Part shown: piece by piece, positions 6,602 to 14,229 of the stretch
How the letters are laid out: every line of letters begins with the position of its first letter
Numbering within the stretch: the stretch's first letter is position 1
Assembly: GCA_013416795.1 (NCBI GenBank)
Contig: RQSC01000002.1
Location: 570,000 to 591,850, forward strand
DNA: 21,851 bases
Source: Prasinococcaceae sp. CCMP 1430
Lineage: Eukaryota > Prasinodermophyta > Palmophyllophyceae > Prasinococcales > Prasinococcaceae
Direction: 5' to 3'
Translations under genes and position numbers: made by a program
The notes under the pieces: model-generated
Seen by the model: the letters and a program-made list of their open reading frames with translations, nothing else
Databases searched by the model: none
Told to the model about the DNA's origin: nothing

Positions 6602-8584
6602 TCAGCGTGCGACGAGATATCGCTGCGGCCGGCGGGTGACCTCGCCGAAGGCGTCGAGCAGAGCGTCGCGCCGCGCAGGCGCGTCGCGCGGTGCGCGGAG
6701 CGAGCGCGCGGCGCTGTCCAGCAACGCGGCGGCCGCCGCGGCGGCGCGCCTCCACGTTGCCGCAAACGCCTCGGGAGCCGCGCCGTCGCCGGCCATGCGC
6801 TCGCGCAGTGCGCGCAATTGCGCGGAAAGCCACACGCTCGCAGCGGCGGGTCGCGAGAGCTTGCCGTTCGCCACGCGAGCGAGCGCCGTGCCCACCTTGT
6901 CGGACGCGGCGGCGCTCAGCTCAGCGTACCGCCTCGACTCGCGCGCCAGTGCGAGCGCCAGCGCCTCCTGCGCGGCGGCATCTGGGTTGGCTCCTGGGTC
7001 TGCCTCCGCACTGTCGCACTCGAGGGCGAGCGAGTCGCCCGCCGCGCCTCCGTCCTCCTCCGACTCTCCAACGTCGACGTCCTCAGGCATCTCATCGTCG
7101 GCTGACAGCAGCGCGCTCTCGTCGACAGGCTCCAGCCCCAGGCTCGTTCCAAAGTCTTCAAGCACGCGATGCGCCAAGTACGCGTCCGCTGCGACGCCCC
7201 CCGCCGCCACGATGGTGGTCGTCGAAGTTAGCCCCATCGCCTCCTGCTCTTTGAGGCGCATGTCGAGCTCAAATAGGTGGCGCTTGGCGACAGCACGGAC
7301 CGTGAGGCGGAGCGCGCGGAGACCTACTCGCGGCGGTGCGGCCTCGTAGTCGCACGCCAGACCCTCGAGCGCGCCCGCGAGCGCGTCCGGGCGGAGAGGC
7401 GCGTCACCAGACAGCAGCGCGCGCGCCTCGGCCGCGGCGAGCGCGCGCGCCCAGCGTGCACTGGCGAAGGGCGCACACGCGGCGCCCGGCCGCACGCCGA
7501 GTGCCCGCTCGAAGGCGAGCGCCGCGCGCAGCGTACCACGCAGTGCGTCATCGGAGGCAAGCGCAGCCTGCGACGACTTCATGCTAGCATTTCCCGCGAG
7601 GGCCTCCAGCGTGGGGAGCGTGTGCGCGCGAAGGTGGCTCGCGGTCGACGCGGCCACGCAAGCCTTCACGTGGGCGCGGAAGTGCAAGTGCGAGGGCTGC
7701 TGCTCTTGCTGCTGCTGCTCGGGGCCGGGCTGCGTCGGCAGCGATGAGACGCACAGCCCGGCAGCGTCCACGAGACCATCCGCGATCGCCGCGCCATGTG
7801 CATCGTCGAAGCGCTGCGCGTACGCGTACATGAGCTCCGGCCGGCCGAGCGCGGCGGCCGCGCCTGCCCCGGCGAACACACGCTCGAGAGCGCTGCGCAG
7901 TGGGAGCGCGACGAGCGCGTCGAGGGCCCACAGTTGCTGCGGCTGGGGCTGTACTAGCGTTCGCTGCACTCGCGGAGGTGGCGGTTGCGCTCGAAGAGTT
8001 GCGCCCAGGGCGGCTTTGAGCGGGGCTTCGAGCGGGGAGCGGAAGAGCTTCGTGTAGAGCTGTTCTGAGCCCGCCGATGTCATCTCGTCGGCGGGCGGGG
8101 GCCAGCGGTCGCCGATCGCCGCCTCCACGGCCACGCGTAGCGACTCACGCGCGGCGCGCTCGCTGCGCAGTAGCTCGACGGTCGCGAGCTCGCTCGCCCT
8201 CGCCCACGCGCGCCCGTTCAGTGGCGCTGATGACGAGCGTAGGGCGCAAAGCGCATCGGCGAGCGCTCCAGCGGACAACGGATCCGCGGGCGCTGCGAGC
8301 GCGCTCGCCAGGCGCGCGCTCGCTTGGGCCGTCGCCGCGACGCAGCGCATGTACTCCTCTGCGGCGCATGCAACGAGCAGCCTGCTGGGCGTCGAGGATA
8401 CGGGCGCTTCGGGGTGCTCCGCCGCCCCTGGTGGCTTGCCGTCTGAGCCGCCTTCGCTGGCGGCCAGTCGCGCAAGCGCCCTCTCGCACCGCGCCGCGGC
8501 GCCGGTGCGCGCGGCATGTGCGAGCTCGGCGAAGGAGCGGACGGCAGCCGGCGATACGTCCATCCTGTTGGTGGCTGGGGCCAT
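6602..8584 (-). CDS. RINT1/Tip20/MAG2-like vesicle tethering protein
   Basis: The long, mostly helical, Ala-rich protein (about 660 residues from the ATG at 8584) resembles the RINT1/TIP20 family. These proteins are part of the Dsl1/NRZ complex that tethers Golgi-derived COPI vesicles at the ER. The segment at about residues 225-265 (LVALPLRSALERVF, then GRPELMYAYAQRFDD) fits the family's conserved region, where an Arg/Phe-rich stretch is followed by K/R-P-E-W and a Tyr/Phe-containing helix. The following helices (HFRAHVKACV, then LRAHTLPTL, then LRAALAFERALG) match the next conserved block. An acidic linker (about 493-513) separates the last third. RINT1 is about 790 residues and yeast Tip20 about 700. 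An in-frame CTG or non-AUG extension reaches 8767, but its composition looks non-coding. It is convergent with Sec23, whose stop lies 123 bases away. The alternative is another CATCHR-type tether. Confidence 0.58.
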   Translation of the reverse strand: MAPATNRMDVSPAAVRSFAELAHAARTGAAARCERALARLAASEGGSDGKPPGAAEHPEAPVSSTPSRLLVACAAEEYMRCVAATAQASARLASALAAPADPLSAGALADALCALRSSSAPLNGRAWARASELATVELLRSERAARESLRVAVEAAIGDRWPPPADEMTSAGSEQLYTKLFRSPLEAPLKAALGATLRAQPPPPRVQRTLVQPQPQQLWALDALVALPLRSALERVFAGAGAAAALGRPELMYAYAQRFDDAHGAAIADGLVDAAGLCVSSLPTQPGPEQQQQEQQPSHLHFRAHVKACVAASTASHLRAHTLPTLEALAGNASMKSSQAALASDDALRGTLRAALAFERALGVRPGAACAPFASARWARALAAAEARALLSGDAPLRPDALAGALEGLACDYEAAPPRVGLRALRLTVRAVAKRHLFELDMRLKEQEAMGLTSTTTIVAAGGVAADAYLAHRVLEDFGTSLGLEPVDESALLSADDEMPEDVDVGESEEDGGAAGDSLALECDSAEADPGANPDAAAQEALALALARESRRYAELSAAASDKVGTALARVANGKLSRPAAASVWLSAQLRALRERMAGDGAAPEAFAATWRRAAAAAAALLDSAARSLRAPRDAPARRDALLDAFGEVTRRPQRYLVAR

Positions 8585-9035
8585 CGCTGCCGTCACGGGC
8601 CTGCCGTCGCAGCTGCCGTTGCGGCTGGCCGGCCAGCCCGCCAGGGCGGGCCGCGCACGGGCTCTGGCGCGCCCTCGAGCACAGAAAATTGGCCGGAGTA
8701 CTCTGCCATACAGCACGGTTGCGCCAGCCCACCAAGCCCCTCTCCCTCCCCCTCTCCCTGGACCCAAACACCACCCTAGCTAGCGCCACGTCGTGCCGTC
8801 ACGTGAGAGCCCTTGGGATCGGCGTCCGCCGCGCCGCCTGCGGGCTGCTGCGCGGCGGCGGGCAGCGCGTCCGCCAGCACTCCGCGCTGCAGCGCCGCCG
8901 GCGGTGCAGGCGCACGCGCACGCGTGCGAGTGAGCATAGACGGCCAAGCTGGCGTCACTGCCGCCGACGTGGGCGCAGCGAGCGGCTTTGGTTGAGCTCG
9001 ATCGCGCGCTCAAGCTCTGACTTCACGGCCAGGCA
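8585..9035. promoter_or_regulatory. divergent intergenic region between the RINT1-like and MIP genes
   Basis: The two flanking genes are transcribed away from this 450-base interval, so it should hold both promoters. It contains a pyrimidine-rich tract (about 8738-8762, CCTCTCCCTCCCCCTCTCCCT-like) followed by CTAGCTAGC. Short open frames on both strands look like composition artefacts. No TATA box was recognised. Confidence 0.45.
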
Positions 9036-11234
9036 ATGTGGCTGAGGTGGAGGGGCGTGGCCATAGCTGCGAGGACGGCAGCAGCGGCGGCGGCGGCAGC
9101 GGCAGGCAGGCCATGCGCTGCGCGCGCTGGCGAGGCGCGCGTTATCTCTATGCCCCGAGGAACGCGTGCACTGCACGTCTCCGGTGCGGCTGCGGGACTT
9201 TACGGCGTACCTGAGCTCTCATCGCCCGATGGCTTCGATGCGCTCGCGGAGCGTGCTGAGGCGCTTGCCCGCGATGTGCTCTCGCACGCCATGCTGCCGA
9301 GCGCCGCCGAGGGCGACAGCGCGTGCCCGCTCGCGCCCCTCGACGCGCTCAGTGACGCCGTTTGTCAAGTCGCCGACGCTGCCGAGCTGTGCCGCAACAC
9401 GCACGCCGACGCCGAGTGGAGGCAAGCCGCTGACGGCGCCTGGCGGCGGCTCGGGGCACTCATCTATGCTGTGAACAGCGACCAGGCGCTGTATGCGTCG
9501 ATCAAGCGCGCCGAACGGCGGCACGAAGCGCTCGAGCGCGAGCGGGCGCTCGGCCTCGCTGAGGCGAACGCTCTAGCGGCTGATGTGGATGGCTGGCGAG
9601 CCTCCGAACCGCTCGTGGTGCTGCGTGGGTATCTGCACGAAATGGAGAGCGGCGGCGTGCACCTGAGCGGAACGCCCGCCGGCACCCGCCACGCGGTCGC
9701 CTGCCGTGACGCTGACCGCCTCGCGCACGCGTTTGCAGCGGCGGCAGGAGGTGGTGGGGGTGGCGGCGCGGCGGCCGCCACAGCGGCACTGCAGAGGCTC
9801 CCGGACGCAGCCGCGCGCAAGCAGGTGTACCTCGCGGGGGCGCGGGCGGGCCGCGAAAATCTCGACGTGCTCGTCGACCTGCTGCAGGCGCGCCACGCGA
9901 TGGCCGCGGAGCTCGGCTACGCATCTTTCGCGCACGCAACCGCCGCGCCACTCATGGCGCGCTCGCCAGAGACCATCGCTGAGCTGCTCGTGGAGTTCGA
10001 GACGGCGATCGCACCGTGGGCGGAGGAAGAGGACGAACTGTTGCGGCAGTCGGCGAGGCTGCCAGCGGGTGCGCGCGTGGCCCCATGGGATAGGCCCTTC
10101 TTTGAGGCGCGGCGCTCCGAGGCGGCCTACACCTCCGCGCAGCAGCGCCGCAGGCACACCAACGTGGCGGTGGACGTGTCCGAGTACATGCGCCTACCGA
10201 GCGTGCTGCAGGGGCTCAGCGAGCTGCTCACGAGGCTCTTCGGCATCACGCTGCAGAGGGTTGGAATGGGCGAGTGCGAGGCGTGGGCCAAGGGCGTGAG
10301 CAAACACGCGCTCGTGTGCCCAGAGGAGGGTGTGCTCGGCTATGTCTACCTTGACCTGCTCGCGCGCGCGCACAAGCGTGCTGTGACTGCAACCCACGTT
10401 GTGCGTGCGGGGCGAGAGGATCCCTCGATGCCTGGTGGCTACCGCGTCGCAACCGTTGCGCTCGTCATGAACGTGGGCGGTGTGTACGCGCACGAAGAGG
10501 CCGACCCACTGCTTTCGTCCGCTGGCGTGTCGCTCTCGCACGGGCAGCTCACCACGCTGCTGCACGAATTCGGCCATGTGCTTCACGCGCTGCTCTCGAG
10601 GACGCGATACCAGAGCGTGAGCGGGATCCGTTGCGCCCACGACTACGTTGAGCTTCCATCGACGGTTTTCGAACACCTTGCGAGCGATCGCGAGGCGCTC
10701 AAGCTGCTCGCGCGACACTCAACGACGCGCGAGCCACTGCCAGACGAGGCCATCGACGGCCTGCTCGCGGCGAGCGACGTCGCGCCCGCCAGCGCACTCG
10801 CACAGAAACGCGCATTTGCGGCGTTCGATCAGAGGCTGCACAGCTGCTCGCCGCCACCGACCAGTGCACAGGACACCATCGACGCGCATGCCGGTGTGTA
10901 CACCGCGACAACACCTGGCGTCGGCGAGCATGTGGAGGGGACGTGGCCGCACGCGCAGTTTCACCACCTAGCAATGGATGGATACGCTGCTGCATACTAC
11001 TCTTACCTCTACTCTCACGCATTTGCTTCGCAGGTGTGGGATGATGTCCTGGGGGGGGGCGCGGGAGTCAACCGCACGGGTGGCGATGCCCTGCGTTTTG
11101 GCTTGCTAGCGGCAGGCGGTGGCGCCGACCCCGGTGCGCTGCTATCGCGCCTGCTAGGCAAAGGAGCCGTACGGGCGGGCGCCGACGGTGGGGTCTTGCC
11201 GGACGTGCAGCGATGCGTGCGCGCAATGCGCTAG
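9036..11234 (+). CDS. MIPEP: mitochondrial intermediate peptidase (M3 family metallopeptidase)
   Basis: This zinc metallopeptidase removes an octapeptide from imported mitochondrial proteins after first cleavage by MPP. The protein is 732 residues in a single uninterrupted exon, close to the usual length of about 710. The zinc site is HEFGH at 510-514 with the third ligand Glu539 in DYVELPS; the spacing of 29 residues from the first His is that of M3 peptidases. The neighbouring block, RTRYQSVSGIRCAHDYVELP, is characteristic of the MIP/Oct1 branch rather than thimet oligopeptidase or bacterial PepF. Near the C-terminus, FHHLAMDGYAAAYYSYLYSHA (split here as FHHLAMDGYAAAYYSY and LYSHA) is the expected substrate-pocket segment with Gly, His and Tyr residues. 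The first 50 residues are rich in Ala and Arg with no acidic residue before about 33, as expected for a mitochondrial presequence, and support the ATG at 9036. It is divergent from the RINT1-like gene. Confidence 0.93.
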   Translation: MWLRWRGVAIAARTAAAAAAAAAGRPCAARAGEARVISMPRGTRALHVSGAAAGLYGVPELSSPDGFDALAERAEALARDVLSHAMLPSAAEGDSACPLAPLDALSDAVCQVADAAELCRNTHADAEWRQAADGAWRRLGALIYAVNSDQALYASIKRAERRHEALERERALGLAEANALAADVDGWRASEPLVVLRGYLHEMESGGVHLSGTPAGTRHAVACRDADRLAHAFAAAAGGGGGGGAAAATAALQRLPDAAARKQVYLAGARAGRENLDVLVDLLQARHAMAAELGYASFAHATAAPLMARSPETIAELLVEFETAIAPWAEEEDELLRQSARLPAGARVAPWDRPFFEARRSEAAYTSAQQRRRHTNVAVDVSEYMRLPSVLQGLSELLTRLFGITLQRVGMGECEAWAKGVSKHALVCPEEGVLGYVYLDLLARAHKRAVTATHVVRAGREDPSMPGGYRVATVALVMNVGGVYAHEEADPLLSSAGVSLSHGQLTTLLHEFGHVLHALLSRTRYQSVSGIRCAHDYVELPSTVFEHLASDREALKLLARHSTTREPLPDEAIDGLLAASDVAPASALAQKRAFAAFDQRLHSCSPPPTSAQDTIDAHAGVYTATTPGVGEHVEGTWPHAQFHHLAMDGYAAAYYSYLYSHAFASQVWDDVLGGGAGVNRTGGDALRFGLLAAGGGADPGALLSRLLGKGAVRAGADGGVLPDVQRCVRAMR

Positions 11235-11478
11235 TGGAAGCGAAACCAAGTATGTGATAATGTACCAGTACTGTACTCATGCTCCGCGAGAGAGGACGTG
11301 CGCGTGCCCCAATCGCCGATGTCCAGAATGCGTGTTGGTGGCACATTGGCGGGTGGTGAAGGTCCCCCCACCCAGCTGACATGACCAATCGGATCAAAAG
11401 ATTTTATAGATCATCGCAGTTGACAAAAAAAGGGAGGTGTGTGGGGGGGGAGGGGATGACACCGCAGCTCGCTGGCGA

Positions 11479-13456
11479 CTACGCGTCCACCGAGATGTTT
11501 ATGGGCAGGATGCGCAGCCTGCCCCCGCGCACCTCGGTCTCGAGGGCGTACTCCTCGGCAATCATGGTCGCCTGGGCCTCGATGAGGTACGCCTCGCGGG
11601 GCGCGAGGTCGACTGACTCGCCCAGCGGCTGCACGATGCGCTCAACCATGTAGCGCGCTTCCTCCAGCGCTTCGTCCTCCATCTGTTTGGCCTCAAAGAC
11701 GGCGGCGGCCTTGCGCTCGGCTCTCGTGCGCGGCTTGGTCGCCTTACCCTTTGCCACGCCGTCAACAGCCGCTGCCGTCTCCACGGCGCCACGGTCGCCG
11801 TCGTCCCCTGGCAGACCGAGCACGGCGCGTAGCGTGCGCGTCATGGCGGGCACAGTGTCTTGCTTAATGGCGAAGACGGGGATGCCCATGCGCTGGCCGG
11901 CGGCCTTGAGCACCTCTCCCTTGGATCCCTTGATGGCCGAGCGCAGCGCGAGCACACAGTCCGCCTGATGCAAATCGTCTACGACCATCGCCTCTTGCGA
12001 GAGCTCGAGGAAGGTGATCACGTCGCTGAAGCGGCTGGCGTCCAGCGCGTACAGGTATATGCGGATGCCAGCGAATGGGGCATCGGCGTACGAATCTGAG
12101 CCGTAGTTCGCGCCGCTGCCGTACCCGCCGTTTGGGCCGGCGCCGTTGCCACCGTTCTGGTACCCGTAAGCCTCGTTGCCTGCCTGCAGCGGCAAGGACA
12201 TCCTGTCCGGATTGCCGAGCTCGGCGCCCGTCGGCGCGTCGAAGGTGCGCACGGTGATGCACTCGTCGCCCACCATCTCGCGGACCTCGATGGGAGGGTT
12301 GCGACCGAGCAGCACGGAGTCGACAGCCTCGCCCACCGAGCGGTGCACCCTCCAGCGGCGCGCAGCCTCCATCTCGACGGCGCACTCGAACGTCGGCGGG
12401 CCCTGGCGCTCCAGAATGGTCTTCTGCACGCCCCTGCGCTTAGCCTCGTCGTCGCTGAGCGTCACCGCGCCTATCCCGCCGACGAGGTCCGACAGCGCCG
12501 GGTTCTTCAGGATGTTGTCCAGCACATTCCCGTGCGCCGTCGCCACGAGCTGCACGCCGCGCTGCGCGATCGTGCGCGCAGCCAGTGCCTCCGCCTCGGT
12601 GCCGATCTCGTCGATGACAATGACCTGTGGCATGTGATTTTGGACTGCCTCTATCATCACCTCGTGCTGCAGCTCGGGCCGCGGCACCTGCAGCCGCCTC
12701 GCCCGTCCGACGCCCGGGTGCGGCACGTCACCGTCGCCGCCGATCTCGTTGCTCGTGTCCACGATCACAACTCGCTTGAGGCACTCGTCGGCGAGGAAGC
12801 GCGCGATCTCGCGCACGGCCGTCGTCTTGCCCACGCCAGGCCTGCCCATCAGCAGCAGGCTACCGCCTCCCTCTACGAGGTCCTTCGCCAGGGCCCTGCA
12901 TCCGTTGATCGCCCGCCCCACGCGGCACGTCAGTCCGACCACCTTCCCGCTCCGCGACCTTATGCACGAGATGCGGTGCAGCGTGCGGTCGAGCCCCGCG
13001 CGGTTGTCGCTGCCGAATTCGCCTGCCGCATCCACAGCGTACTCGAGGTCCCTCTCGCTCACGGGCTCGTCGCCACATTCGAGCTCGCTCGTCGGAAACC
13101 GCGCGAGCGCGGGCCTGCCGAGGTCGAGCACAACCTCCACGAGCTCATCCAGCTCGGGGGAGGCGAGCAGCACCTCGCGCACGGCCGGCGGCAATATCTG
13201 CACGAGGTCGAGCAGCTCGGCGGCTGCGGCGGCCTCAGAAGCCGCTTCATCGCCCGCTGCACTCGCCGCGCTCGCCGCTAGCTCCCTGGCCGCCTGTTCG
13301 TCGCGCCTGCGCTGCTCCTCAGCATCCACGCGAACGGCCGAGCCGATCGCCGCCTCGGCGTCGCTCACGGGCTCGTCGCCACATTCGAGCTCGCTCGTCG
13401 GAAACCGCGCGAGCGCGGGCCTGCCGAGGTCGAGCACAACCTCCACGAGCTCATCC
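11479..13456 (-). CDS. Ycf45-like AAA ATPase with C-terminal nucleic-acid-binding-type domain (5' incomplete)
   Basis: The protein belongs to the Ycf45 group of P-loop ATPases found in cyanobacteria, plastid genomes and nuclear genomes of plants and algae; its precise role is not established. Family landmarks: LPPAVREVLL, VVLDLGRPALARF, DNRAGLDRTLHRIS, Walker A GRPGVGKTT (12820-12846), IVDTSNEIGGDGDVPHPGVG, Walker B VIVIDEIG (12601-12624), ARTIAQRGVQLVATAHGN and LSDLVGGIGAVTLSDDEAKR. A Gly/Asn/Tyr-rich linker (about 12095-12175) leads to a second conserved half beginning RIYLYALDASRF and ending in an R3H-like segment before the stop at 11479. About 658 residues are visible, but no initiator or transit peptide: the frame runs into the N at 13457. 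A 96-base segment coding for DELVEVVLDLGRPALARF and the following residues occurs twice in frame, 306 bases apart. In a nuclear genome a plastid location is the natural guess, untestable without the N-terminus. Confidence 0.88.
13055..13150. repeat. 96-bp perfect direct repeat, inner copy
   Basis: Identical over 96 bases to 13361-13456, with an offset of 306 bases (exactly 102 codons). This inner copy sits in the order expected for the Ycf45 family, so it is the ancestral position. Confidence 0.9.
13361..13456. repeat. 96-bp perfect direct repeat, outer copy ending at an N
   Basis: Identical to 13055-13150 and ending exactly at the ambiguous base 13457. It is read in frame but lies upstream of where the family has this segment. 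It may be the edge of a true tandem duplication that broke the assembly, or an assembler end artefact. Confidence 0.9.
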
Positions 13457-13457
13457 N
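13457..13457. other. single N, probable assembly gap
   Basis: The base interrupts the open 5' side of the Ycf45-like gene, directly at the end of a perfect repeat, and is followed by a CCCAC pentamer array. It is best read as a gap of unknown length. Confidence 0.8.
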
Positions 13458-14229
13458 CCCACCCCACCCCACCCCACCCCTGCGCGCCTCCCGATCCGGC
13501 GCGCGCGCGCGCGCGATCGAACCGCGGGACGGATTAATCCCCGGCGCACGCTCGGATGTATCCGCCGCATAAAACCCGCGCGCCCCGCGCACGCCCACCG
13601 CCCACCGCCGAATTCTCCTGCGCGCGCGGATAAAAACTACACAGTAACCCTGAAAGAAATTAAGAACCCTAAAACACATTCGTGGATCATTTCAAGGGTC
13701 TGTCGGACGGAGATCCACCCAATTCGCACACCCCCGGGACGCCCCCGTGGGTCAGTTCCGGCATACGCGGGGGGGGGGGCCGCCAGCCAGTTTTTCGCCG
13801 CGCATCCGCTCGCGTCGACGGCAGACGCAGGCGGGAGGCGCGCGAGTGCGACGACGCGTGCGTTTTCATGACGCATGAGAGGCAACCGAAACTTCGATTT
13901 TTGGGGTGACTCGCGCGGCCGCGCGCGCGCGGCGTCGAGCCGCGGCGTCCGGGGAGAGGTTCGAAAGCGTTTCATTCCGGCGTCAAAAATGCGGAAGTTT
14001 AACTCGAATAATTGCAATTCCGCAGATTTGAAGTGGCAGGGCTCCCCCCGGGCGCGGCGCGAAGTGGCGCGCGGCGGGCACACGCCGCAGCGGGGGAGGG
14101 GGAACGCACACCGCCGCCTGCCCGGGGGGGTCCGGCGCCTCGTGCGGCCCACGCGCGAACCCGCCGCCCGCCGTGCCGCCGGCGAACCGACCGCTGCGCA
14201 GCAGGGGACGACCGAGCGGCGAGTGCCCT
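13458..14229. other. intergenic region upstream of the ferric reductase gene
   Basis: No supported gene. It starts with a short CCCAC tandem array (13458-13480), then a GCGC-rich stretch, then an unusually A/T-rich segment for this window (about 13628-13695, with TAAAAAC, GAAATTAAGAA and CCTAAAACAC) and a run of ten G residues near 13770. The TATA-like CATAAAA near 13568 is unsupported. The right part probably holds the promoter and leader of the gene at 14230; the left part may belong to another contig. Confidence 0.5.

Noticed and set aside
11235-11478. Short open frames between the mitochondrial peptidase and the Ycf45-like gene
   Set aside because: This is a 244-base convergent interval with A/T-richer sequence that fits two 3' untranslated regions; no coding signal was seen.
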